Assembly (NCBI GenBank): GCA_044351685.1 | Contig: JBILFK010000102.1 | Span: forward strand, 1 to 5,767 | Source: JALHRI01 sp044351685 | Lineage (GTDB): Bacteria > Pseudomonadota > Alphaproteobacteria > Rickettsiales > UBA3002 | Direction of reading: 5' to 3' | Length of the DNA: 5,767 nt | Shown here: piece after piece, positions 1 through 5,767 of the stretch | Layout of the letters: each line of letters opens with the position of its first letter | How positions within the stretch are numbered: position 1 is the first letter of the stretch | Position numbers and translations under genes: made by a program | The notes under the pieces: generated by a model | Databases searched by the model: none | What the model saw: only the letters and a program-made list of their open reading frames with translations | Told to the model about the DNA's origin: nothing

Positions 1-439
1 GCAGTACATCTTCTGAGCCAACCACTTTTATTCCTTCTTCTTCCAAAAAACCGACAATTTCTGAAAGCAGCGTGTTGTCGCCTGAGAACAATGATTTTCC
101 AATTCGCGCAAGCAGGCGTGCGCCGGTTGCATCGGTGCGAAGATTGGTCAGTTTTGGGCGTGTTATCTTTCCTGCTAGCACCACTTCTGTAGCGTGATTG
201 CCGCGCATAAATTCCAGTGCCTTGCCAATTTGGCCAATTTTGATGAGAAGCCCGTATTCGCCAGCCTTGGTGACTGTTTCTGCATCGATCGAATCTTCAA
301 GCAACACAATGCAATAGGGGCGATTTTGTGCCGCGCAGGCATCCATTAAAAGCCGTGGTAATTGGCCAAGCCCCGCGATAATCGCTAGTGCCGGAAGCGG
401 CACAGTGCCGGATTGCGCCAGTGCTTCAGGCGGCTTCAT
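1..439 (-). CDS. lpxI: LpxI, UDP-2,3-diacylglucosamine pyrophosphatase, N-terminal half (partial at window edge)
   Basis: I translated this from the sequence; 146 residues are visible before the left edge, about half of the usual 270-290. LpxI hydrolyses UDP-2,3-diacylglucosamine to lipid X and UMP, step 4 of lipid A synthesis, at the cytoplasmic face of the inner membrane. It replaces the unrelated LpxH in most alphaproteobacteria. Family signatures visible are IIAGLGQLPRLL (residues 20-31), IGQIGKALEF (68-77), VVLAGKITRPKL (86-97), the LRTD segment (100-103), GDNTLLSEI (120-128) and EEGIKVVGSEDVL (134-146). The catalytic C-terminal domain lies outside the window, so intactness cannot be judged. 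The ATG at 437-439 overlaps the end of lpxA by 14 bp in another frame, and a purine-rich GGAAAGAGA (440-448) sits directly upstream, supporting this start and coupling to lpxA translation. lpxB is the usual next gene but is not visible. Confidence 0.93.
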   Translation of the reverse strand, partial: MKPPEALAQSGTVPLPALAIIAGLGQLPRLLMDACAAQNRPYCIVLLEDSIDAETVTKAGEYGLLIKIGQIGKALEFMRGNHATEVVLAGKITRPKLTNLRTDATGARLLARIGKSLFSGDNTLLSEIVGFLEEEGIKVVGSEDVL

Positions 440-1238
440 TCTCTTTCCAATCCGCAGGGGGAGTACAGAAAGAGCGTGAAGAATCCTGCAATATAAAATC
501 AAGCAACATCGAAACTTCAGCCGATTGTTCGCTGGCACGTAATTTTTCTGCGCGTTCTAGTAACGTGCCTTGCTTGGAATAAAATAATTCTTTGAATAAG
601 TGACGCAGCGCATGAATATGTTCGCGTGCAACGTTGCGACGCTTAAGCCCCACCAAATTCAACCCATCGAGCGATGCGCGCTCACCTTTTACGGTACCGT
701 AGGGGATTACATCTTTTTCAACGCCCGACATGCCACCAATAAAAGCAAAGTCACCAATACGTACGAATTGATGCACCGCTGAAAGCCCGCCAACAATCAC
801 CCCATTCCCAACGGAAACATGCCCTGCAAGCGTAGCGTTATTGGCTAAAATAACGTTATTACCGACAATGCAATCATGCGCCACGTGTGTTGATGCCATA
901 AACAAACAATCATTACCTACTTGTGTCACCATGCCGCCACCTTCCGTGCCGGGATTCATGGTCACATATTCGCGAATGACATTGCGCGCACCAATAACAA
1001 GGCGTGAATGTTCGCCACGATATTTTTTATCTTGTGGGCGCAGGCCAATGGAAGCGAAGGGAAAAATCTCTGTCTGTTCGCCAATGGTTGTGTTGCCGTC
1101 AATCACCACATGGCTGTGCAGCACCACATGATCGGCAAGCGTTACTTCTTCTCCCACAATACTATAGGGACCAACGCTCACGGTTGGAGCAAGCTTGGCG
1201 GAAGGATGAATAATCGCACTGGGGTGAATGAGAGTCAT
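426..1238 (-). CDS. lpxA: LpxA, acyl-ACP--UDP-N-acetylglucosamine O-acyltransferase
   Basis: Cytoplasmic homotrimeric enzyme for step 1 of lipid A synthesis: transfer of a 3-hydroxyacyl chain from ACP to the 3-OH of UDP-GlcNAc. The 270 residues compare with 262 in E. coli. Residues 1 to about 185 are hexapeptide repeats forming a left-handed beta helix; the rest is the helical C-terminal domain. By motif alignment to E. coli, the catalytic His125 is H121 (in HVAHDC), His144 is H140, His160 is H156 (HQF), Asn198 is N194 and Arg204 is R200 (GLKRR). G169 occupies the acyl-ruler position (E. coli Gly173), which favours a long, C14-type chain. The NPGTEGGG stretch (95-102) is typical of alphaproteobacteria. 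The ATG follows the fabZ stop by one nucleotide; AAGG (1247-1250) inside the fabZ end is a plausible ribosome binding site, 8 nt away. All key residues are present, so the enzyme looks intact. Confidence 0.98.
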   Translation of the reverse strand: MTLIHPSAIIHPSAKLAPTVSVGPYSIVGEEVTLADHVVLHSHVVIDGNTTIGEQTEIFPFASIGLRPQDKKYRGEHSRLVIGARNVIREYVTMNPGTEGGGMVTQVGNDCLFMASTHVAHDCIVGNNVILANNATLAGHVSVGNGVIVGGLSAVHQFVRIGDFAFIGGMSGVEKDVIPYGTVKGERASLDGLNLVGLKRRNVAREHIHALRHLFKELFYSKQGTLLERAEKLRASEQSAEVSMLLDFILQDSSRSFCTPPADWKENEAA

Positions 1239-1239
1239 G

Positions 1240-1719
1240 TTATGCGCCTTGCTCGTCGATGATCATGGCAGAATAGATGGCTTCGGCAACTTTTACACCA
1301 TCTACCTTTGCTTCGCCGGTAAATTTCCACACATTGCCACGGTAACGTAGTACACTACAATGAATGTGCAATACATCGCCAGGCACCACAGGTTTGCGGA
1401 ATTTTGCATCCTCAACCGACATAAAATACACCACTTTGCCATGCGCCGTTTCACCGAGAGTGTAAACCACAAGCGCGCCTGCTGTTTGTGCCATTGCCTC
1501 CACAATTAACACGCCCGGCATTACCGGGTGATTGGGAAAATGCCCAGGAAAAAACGGTTCATTCGAAGTAACGTTTTTAATGCCAACGCACGATTGGCCT
1601 ACTTCCACGTTCACCACCTTATCGACCATCAGAAATGGGTAGCGATGTGGTATGAGTTCTTTGATTTTTTTAATATCAAAGATTGGCTTTTCAGGGTCGA
1701 TCAAAAAACTATTCGTCAT
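1240..1719 (-). CDS. fabZ: FabZ, (3R)-hydroxyacyl-ACP dehydratase
   Basis: Cytoplasmic dehydratase of type II fatty acid synthesis that converts (3R)-hydroxyacyl-ACP to trans-2-enoyl-ACP. It competes with LpxA for 3-hydroxyacyl-ACP, so its placement between lpxD and lpxA links phospholipid and lipid A supply. The 159 residues form a single hot-dog fold. Visible motifs are IPHRYPFLMVD (residues 23-33), FFPGHFPNHPVMPGV (56-70) with catalytic H60, and the central helix VEAMAQ (73-78) with catalytic E74. The spacing between His and Glu is that of FabZ and the HRYPFL segment argues against FabA. Length is close to the usual 145-160; the first dozen residues are a short extension before the conserved core. 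The ATG lies inside the end of lpxD (11-bp overlap, different frame), preceded by GAGG (1725-1728) at 5 nt spacing, a good ribosome binding site. Confidence 0.98.
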   Translation of the reverse strand: MTNSFLIDPEKPIFDIKKIKELIPHRYPFLMVDKVVNVEVGQSCVGIKNVTSNEPFFPGHFPNHPVMPGVLIVEAMAQTAGALVVYTLGETAHGKVVYFMSVEDAKFRKPVVPGDVLHIHCSVLRYRGNVWKFTGEAKVDGVKVAEAIYSAMIIDEQGA

Positions 1720-2743
1720 GTGAACCTCGTTTTACTTTAATCAGTCGAGAAAGTGCTACGGTTTGGCGATGCCAATCGACGACTGGCACGGCAGGGTAAC
1801 CCGCATACGAAACCGCAGGCGGCACATCGCTCATCACGCCAGATTTTGCGGCAATTTTTGCGCCAGCGCCAATTTTAATATGCCCAGCAATACCCGCTTG
1901 CCCGGCTAGCACTGCGCCATCGCCAATACGCGTCGAGCCAGAAATACCCACTTGCGCAATAATCACAGCACGTTTGCCAATTTGTACGTTATGGCCAATT
2001 TGTACAAGATTATCAATTTTGCTACCTTCGCCGATGATGGTATCAGGCCCTGTGCCGCGATCAATGGTGCTGCCAGAACCTATTTCCACATCGTCTTCAA
2101 TAATAACGCGACCAAGCTGCGGAACCTTCACATGCCCTTCACGCGCCAGTGCGAAGCCAAAACCATCTTGCCCGATATGCACGCCGCGATGCAAGATACA
2201 ATCGCGCCCGATAATCGCATGGCTTAAACTGCAAAGGGCACCAATATTTGTGTTTTCGCCAATCATCACACCCTGATGAATCACACTGTTCGCGCCAATG
2301 CTTACATTATCGGCGAGCACTGCGTTTGCTTCAATCACCGCGCCTGCGGCAACATTCACTTGCGCGCCAAGTTGCGCCGAAGGGTGAATGATGGCACTAG
2401 GGTGGATGCCACCCAATGCGCGCGTTGGAGGATAAAATACCTGTGCCGCCAATGCGTACGAGCGATAAGGATCATCGGATAATAGCAGCACCATATTTGC
2501 CGGCGCACTATCGGCAAATTTTTGCCGCACAAAACACGCTTTCGCCTGACTGTTACGAAACTGCTCAAGATATTTGGTGTTATCAAAAAAACTAATATCG
2601 CGGGATGTTGCACGGTCTAGCGGTGCAACATCGTGAATCATAAAGGCCTTTTGCGTTGAGTCTGCTAGCTCAGCACCTGCGGTGGAAGCCAGAAATTCAA
2701 GCGCAAAAGGTCCATGATTTTTGAAAAAGCGTGAATCAACCAT
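1709..2743 (-). CDS. lpxD: LpxD, UDP-3-O-(3-hydroxyacyl)glucosamine N-acyltransferase
   Basis: Catalyses step 3 of lipid A synthesis: N-acylation of UDP-3-O-acyl-glucosamine from 3-hydroxyacyl-ACP, in the cytoplasm. The 344 residues match E. coli (341). Layout: an N-terminal uridine-binding domain (about 1-105, including DISFFDN at 49-55 and DDPYRSYALAA at 90-100), a left-handed beta helix of hexapeptide repeats (about 113-310), and a short C-terminal helix. The catalytic base matching E. coli His239 is H251 in QIGHNVQIG, and H288 in AGHIKIG matches His276. IDRGTGPDT (227-235) is the family signature. The start MVDSRFFKNHGPF agrees with alphaproteobacterial LpxD proteins, so I keep the ATG at 2741-2743 although no clear Shine-Dalgarno precedes it. 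It lies 33 nt after skp, and its end overlaps fabZ. Confidence 0.97.
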   Translation of the reverse strand: MVDSRFFKNHGPFALEFLASTAGAELADSTQKAFMIHDVAPLDRATSRDISFFDNTKYLEQFRNSQAKACFVRQKFADSAPANMVLLLSDDPYRSYALAAQVFYPPTRALGGIHPSAIIHPSAQLGAQVNVAAGAVIEANAVLADNVSIGANSVIHQGVMIGENTNIGALCSLSHAIIGRDCILHRGVHIGQDGFGFALAREGHVKVPQLGRVIIEDDVEIGSGSTIDRGTGPDTIIGEGSKIDNLVQIGHNVQIGKRAVIIAQVGISGSTRIGDGAVLAGQAGIAGHIKIGAGAKIAAKSGVMSDVPPAVSYAGYPAVPVVDWHRQTVALSRLIKVKRGSHDE

Positions 2744-2776
2744 GACAAATAATGTTCGTAAGCGGATAAGCCGCGT

Positions 2777-3313
2777 TTAGAACTTTACCTGAACCGAAGG
2801 AAGCGCGCTATTCAGCTTGCTAAGCACTTCATCGGTAATGTCTAAATCCGTGTCGCCATACAATACTTGCGACGATGAGATCACAATATTGATATCTTTT
2901 TCTTTGGCAACTTCACTTGAAATAGCGACCACTTTCTCTTGAATCTGGTTCAGAGCATCGCCGAACGCTTTATCAAGCTGCACTTTTTTGGTTTGAATTT
3001 CGCGCTGTGCTTGTGCGGCTTTGCCTTGAAATTCTTTTACTTTTTTCTCGAACGCATCTTTGGCAAGTGTATTGCGTTGTTTTACCAAATCCTGGTCTTC
3101 GGTAACGAGCTGCTTTTGTTTGGCATCGAGCTCAGCTTGGAAGCCTTTTTGTTTTGTTTGCAATTGCGTGCGCACAGATTGTGCGGCCTTTGATTGTTCC
3201 ATAATTTTTTGGACATTAATAATGCCTACGCTGGTTTCTGCAATCGCAGGCGATGCGATAAGAAGCGTGGAAAATGCGAAAGCAACGAAGCTTTTAGAAA
3301 AACGAGTAAACAT
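2777..3313 (-). CDS. skp: Skp/OmpH family periplasmic chaperone
   Basis: Periplasmic holdase that binds unfolded outer-membrane proteins on their way to the BAM complex; Skp of E. coli works as a trimer with coiled-coil arms. The 178 residues compare with 161 in E. coli. Residues 1-25 look like a Sec signal peptide: basic R4 and K7, a hydrophobic core at 9-20, and an AIA site with cleavage before E26. The conserved N-terminal beta strand is VGIINVQKIM (29-38). Residues about 43-135 are rich in K, Q, E and A with coiled-coil character, and the C-terminal part (about 140-178, INIVISSSQVLYGDTDLDIT) closes the body domain, as in the OmpH family. The ATG has a strong GAGG (3318-3321) at 4 nt spacing. 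It lies between bamA and lpxD as in many proteobacteria. Sequence similarity in this family is low, so the call rests on architecture and context. Confidence 0.93.
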   Translation of the reverse strand: MFTRFSKSFVAFAFSTLLIASPAIAETSVGIINVQKIMEQSKAAQSVRTQLQTKQKGFQAELDAKQKQLVTEDQDLVKQRNTLAKDAFEKKVKEFQGKAAQAQREIQTKKVQLDKAFGDALNQIQEKVVAISSEVAKEKDINIVISSSQVLYGDTDLDITDEVLSKLNSALPSVQVKF

Positions 3314-3323
3314 AGATCCTCAC

Positions 3324-3378
3324 AAAAAAGTATAGTGACACAGCGTGCGGAATGCAGCGCGTGCGCAACATGCACTAT
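3324..3378 (-). terminator. Stem-loop with T-run in the bamA-skp gap (possible attenuator)
   Basis: Starting 7 nt after the bamA stop, the minus strand has ATAGTG (3373-3378) and its exact complement CACTAT (3332-3337), followed by AC and then six T (3324-3329). Inside, GCAC can pair with GTGT (one G-U pair), then GCG (3358-3360) with CGC (3343-3345) and TGC (3354-3356) with GCA (3346-3348), closing an ATTCC loop; there are single-base bulges and an 8-nt bulge on the 5' side. The shape resembles an intrinsic terminator, but the 6-bp base of the stem is A/T-rich and imperfectly stacked. Read-through to skp and lpxD must occur if no promoter lies here, so partial attenuation or RNA processing is likelier than full termination. 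Not tested by folding software. Confidence 0.4.
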
Positions 3379-3385
3379 CTTGAGA

Positions 3386-5665
3386 CTAAAATCTAGTGCC
3401 AAAACTGAAGCGAATAAGTTCGTCTTCGTCGTAAGTTTCCTTGAGGTAGGCTCTAGCAAAATCGATGCGAATTGGCCCAAAAGGCGACGACCAGGCGACA
3501 CCAGCGCCCGCCGAAGCGCGCAGAGAATTTTCATCTTTTACGCCCACCCCAGAAGAATCAAGGCCCCACAAACTACCCACATCGTTGAATACGGCGCCTG
3601 TAACGCCCAATTCTTCGGGTAAACCCAGAGGGAATCGAATTTCGGCCGAGCCGACATAGTAATTGTTGCCGCCGAGCGCATCTTCGGTGGTGGTATCGCG
3701 TGGGCCTAAGCCAGACCTACGGAAACCACGAATTTCTTGGCTACCAATGAAAAACCGCTGATTGATACGCACGTCTTCACCAGCAAAACCTATAATATTC
3801 CCCGCGGTACCTGAAAGCCCAAGCACCCATTTTTTAGCAAGCGGGTAATAATATTGCAGCTTACCTTCATGGCGTACAAATTTATCGTCGCCGCCAAGCC
3901 CTGCAACATCTTCGGCAATGCTGGCGTAAAATCCACGATTAGGGTTAAATTTATTATCGCGGTTATCGTAAATGAAACTATGCCCAATAATTGAGCTTAC
4001 ATTGCTTCCCTGCTGATCCAAAATAAAGCGTGACGCATCGAACTGAATATTGGTGATACGCGATGTTTGGTAAGTATAACGCAACTGGTGCAGCCAATTT
4101 TCTGTAAGTGCATAGCCCAAGTTCAGGGTGCCGCCAGTGGTTTCGCTGTCGTATGAAGATTCATCGGACAAATCAAGACTGGTTTTGAACAGGTTAAACC
4201 CAGCAGAAAGTTCGCGGTCTAAGAAGTAGGGCTCGGTAAATCCTACGGTGTATTCTTTGCGGCGGGCGGCAAACAACGTGCGCGCACTTAATTCCTGGCC
4301 ACGCCCCAATAAATTGCGCTCGCGGATACCAACATCAGCAAGCGCGCCATCGGTAGTTGAAAATCCTGCGCCAAACGTCACTTCCCCGGTAGATTTTTCG
4401 GCAACTTCTACATCAAGCTGTGTGCGATCTTTACTGGAGCCAGGCAATTCTTTGATGCTGACCGTTTCAAAATATCCTAGATTGTTAAGGCGCTGTTCCG
4501 AGCGTTTCAGTTTGCTTGTAGAGTAGGGATCGCCTTCGGTGAGGCGAAATTCACGACGAATGACTTCATCGAGAGTGCGAACGTTGCCGAAAATATTGAT
4601 TTTTTCGACGTAAACGCGAGGCCCCTCTTTAATGCTGTAGCTAAGGTCGATCGTATGTTCTTTGCCATCTTTATGACGCACAAATTCGGGTTGAATATCA
4701 ACGAAAGCGAAACCTTTATCGCCAAGCGCGCTTGTCATAGCATCAACGGTAGATTCCACTTCAGAGGCATTATAGGTTTCACCTTTTTTGGTAGTAATAG
4801 CCTCTTTGAAATCTGGAAGTTTGCTCTTGGGTAGGGTAGCATCCACGCTGACTTTGCCGAATTTATAAATGGGGCCTTCTTCAACCGTAAAGGTCAAATA
4901 AAATGCGTCGCGCTGGGGTGATAGTTCGGCAATCGCGGATTTTACCTTGAAATCGGCATAGCCGTTTTCATAATAAAACTTACGCAATAATTCTTGGTCA
5001 TATTGCAAGCGGTCTGGATCATAGTGATCATCACTCGATAAAAATTGGTACCACTTGCTTTCCGAAGAGGAAATGGCTTTGGCAAGATCCGAAGAATCAA
5101 AGGAATCGTTGCCAATGAAGGTTACTTTTTGAATTGTGGCTTTGGGGCCTTCATTAATTTCAAAAACCAGATTCACGCGGTTTTGTTCAAGTGGAATAAT
5201 CTTTGGGTTAATCTCTGCCGTGTATCTGCCATTGCGGCGATACACATCGAGAAGGCGCTTCAGATCGCTTTGTACTTTGGTGCGTGTGTAAATAGCGCGA
5301 GGCTTCAGCGTGACTTCTTTTTCAAGGTCTTCAGAGTCAATTTTATCGTTACCTTCGAATACAAGCTGGTTGATGCTTGGGTTTTCGGTAACATCCACAT
5401 GCAGAGTTCCTGCATCAAAATTGAAAATAATATCCGAGAAGAAACCAGTATCATATAAGCGTTTTAATGCCTTATCGAGCACGGCGCGGTTTGCATCGTC
5501 GCCTCTTTTAAGGCCAAGGTAATTTTCAATGGCGCTTTGTTCAATACGCTGATTACCCTTGATGGCAATTTGCGTGATAGGATCGGCAAAGGATGTTTGC
5601 GGAATAAGCGCAAAACAAGCCCATAGCATAACGAACATGCGTGGTGCGAAGCGAAGAGAAACCAT
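3386..5665 (-). CDS. bamA: BamA, outer membrane protein assembly factor
   Basis: Central Omp85-family subunit of the BAM complex, which folds and inserts beta-barrel proteins into the outer membrane. The 759 residues are somewhat fewer than E. coli's 810. Residues 1-27 form a signal peptide (R5 and R9 basic, hydrophobic 10-22, SFA site before D28). Five POTRA domains follow at about 28-95, 96-173, 174-264, 265-348 and 349-424, each opening with a beta strand such as ITQIAIKGNQRI or VEKINIFGNVRT. The 16-strand barrel spans about 425-759. Loop 6 carries IRGF (645-648), the V/IRGF motif with the conserved Arg at 646. The chain ends in phenylalanine (FSFGTRF), the usual outer-membrane C-terminal signal. 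M1 is preferred over M10 or M13 because it supplies the basic n-region, though upstream ribosome binding is weak. It lies 71 nt after probable rseP, the usual neighbour. Confidence 0.98.
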   Translation of the reverse strand: MVSLRFAPRMFVMLWACFALIPQTSFADPITQIAIKGNQRIEQSAIENYLGLKRGDDANRAVLDKALKRLYDTGFFSDIIFNFDAGTLHVDVTENPSINQLVFEGNDKIDSEDLEKEVTLKPRAIYTRTKVQSDLKRLLDVYRRNGRYTAEINPKIIPLEQNRVNLVFEINEGPKATIQKVTFIGNDSFDSSDLAKAISSSESKWYQFLSSDDHYDPDRLQYDQELLRKFYYENGYADFKVKSAIAELSPQRDAFYLTFTVEEGPIYKFGKVSVDATLPKSKLPDFKEAITTKKGETYNASEVESTVDAMTSALGDKGFAFVDIQPEFVRHKDGKEHTIDLSYSIKEGPRVYVEKINIFGNVRTLDEVIRREFRLTEGDPYSTSKLKRSEQRLNNLGYFETVSIKELPGSSKDRTQLDVEVAEKSTGEVTFGAGFSTTDGALADVGIRERNLLGRGQELSARTLFAARRKEYTVGFTEPYFLDRELSAGFNLFKTSLDLSDESSYDSETTGGTLNLGYALTENWLHQLRYTYQTSRITNIQFDASRFILDQQGSNVSSIIGHSFIYDNRDNKFNPNRGFYASIAEDVAGLGGDDKFVRHEGKLQYYYPLAKKWVLGLSGTAGNIIGFAGEDVRINQRFFIGSQEIRGFRRSGLGPRDTTTEDALGGNNYYVGSAEIRFPLGLPEELGVTGAVFNDVGSLWGLDSSGVGVKDENSLRASAGAGVAWSSPFGPIRIDFARAYLKETYDEDELIRFSFGTRF

Positions 5666-5683
5666 ACTCAGGCATCTGGGCGA

Positions 5684-5711
5684 ATTTTACAGTCAAATCA
5701 AGTAAAATCAG
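5684..5711 (-). promoter_or_regulatory. Weak sigma70-like promoter candidate before bamA
   Basis: In the 71-nt gap upstream of bamA, the minus strand has TAAAAT (5684-5689; five of six match TATAAT) with CTGATT (5706-5711; three of six match TTGACA) 16 nt upstream. A transcript from it would start about 10-12 nt before the bamA ATG, which is short. The gap is A/T-rich, so such matches arise easily by chance. Low confidence; bamA may simply be read from promoters further upstream. Confidence 0.22.
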
Positions 5712-5736
5712 CTTGTTCACACGAAAAGGGCGGTTT

Positions 5737-5767
5737 TTAAAGAAACATCTGCCGAACATCATTGAAT
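5737..5767 (-). CDS. rseP: C-terminal end of probable RseP site-2 zinc metalloprotease (partial)
   Basis: Only nine codons and a TAA stop (5737-5739) are inside the window, reading FNDVRQMFL. RseP (MmpA in Caulobacter) is an inner-membrane protease that cleaves transmembrane anti-sigma factors, and its C-terminus typically ends in a short segment after the last membrane helix with an ND pair, as in the E. coli end LFNDFSRL. The gene normally stands immediately before bamA in proteobacteria. Both the residual motif and the position fit, but nine residues are very little evidence; the catalytic HEXXH site and PDZ domains would be outside the window. The stop is followed by 71 non-coding bases before bamA. 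Confidence 0.6.
   Translation of the reverse strand, partial: FNDVRQMFL

Noticed and set aside
426..1238. Several plus-strand frames of 60-96 codons antisense to lpxA
   Set aside because: Hexapeptide-repeat codons on the other strand leave open frames; none shows a family signature.
1709..2743. Tandem repeats in lpxD and lpxA
   Set aside because: The periodicity is the protein hexapeptide repeat of the left-handed beta helix; it is not a DNA repeat.
3329..3334. TATACT on the minus strand as a -10 box for a skp promoter
   Set aside because: No credible -35 at 16-18 nt spacing, and the bases are part of the stem and T-run described above.
3194..3622. A 142-codon plus-strand open frame across the skp start, the gap and the bamA end
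   Set aside because: It is antisense to two well-supported genes, has no recognisable domain and reads as compositional shadow.
5045..5458. A 137-codon plus-strand open frame antisense to the bamA POTRA region
   Set aside because: Fully antisense to a conserved coding region, with no motif or ribosome binding site that stands out.
5666..5736. Possible sigmaE-like (GAAC-N16) or EcfG-like promoter before bamA
   Set aside because: A GAACAA is present but no matching -10 element follows at the right distance.
5553..5762. A 69-codon minus-strand frame starting at the right edge and running into bamA
   Set aside because: It overlaps the signal peptide region of bamA in another frame, has no family resemblance, and competes with the better explanation that rseP ends at 5737.
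1..5767. A novel defence, mobile or biosynthetic system
   Set aside because: All coding space is accounted for by well-known outer-membrane and lipid A genes in a conserved order; no cargo gene, repeat or integration boundary is visible.

Overview
The window is a conserved outer-membrane biogenesis and lipid A locus, all on the minus strand. In transcription order, from the right edge to the left, it reads: the last codons of a probable rseP (5737-5767), bamA (3386-5665), skp/ompH (2777-3313), lpxD (1709-2743), fabZ (1240-1719), lpxA (426-1238) and the first half of lpxI (1-439, cut by the window edge). Nearly every base is coding. The only gaps are 71 nt before bamA, 72 nt between bamA and skp, 33 nt between skp and lpxD, and 1 nt between fabZ and lpxA. 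No stretch above 300 bases lacks a gene, and I see no tRNA, rRNA, mobile element, CRISPR array or long repeat.

The organism is most likely an alphaproteobacterium. The order bamA-skp-lpxD-fabZ-lpxA-lpxI is typical of that class. The fourth lipid A step is encoded by lpxI (not lpxH) directly behind lpxA. LpxA carries the NPGTEGGG segment and a C-terminal tail typical of the class, and LpxD starts with the alphaproteobacterial FFKNHGPF-type N-terminus. Base composition looks mid-to-high 40s % GC by eye (not computed), which is low for Caulobacter or Rhizobium relatives. I cannot name a genus.

The genes make one functional unit. BamA inserts beta-barrel proteins into the outer membrane. Skp chaperones those proteins across the periplasm. 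FabZ supplies elongating acyl chains for membrane lipid. LpxA, LpxD and LpxI carry out steps 1, 3 and 4 of lipid A synthesis. RseP upstream would be the site-2 protease of envelope regulation. Tight junctions (11-bp overlap lpxD/fabZ, 1-nt gap fabZ/lpxA, 14-bp overlap lpxA/lpxI) point to one polycistronic message with translational coupling.

I found no previously undescribed system. The best non-obvious signal is a stem-loop followed by six T residues in the bamA-skp gap, which could act as an attenuator or processing site. Other observations are modest: a glycine at the LpxA acyl-ruler position, an 11-residue segment shared by LpxA and LpxD, and a poor ribosome binding site before lpxD.
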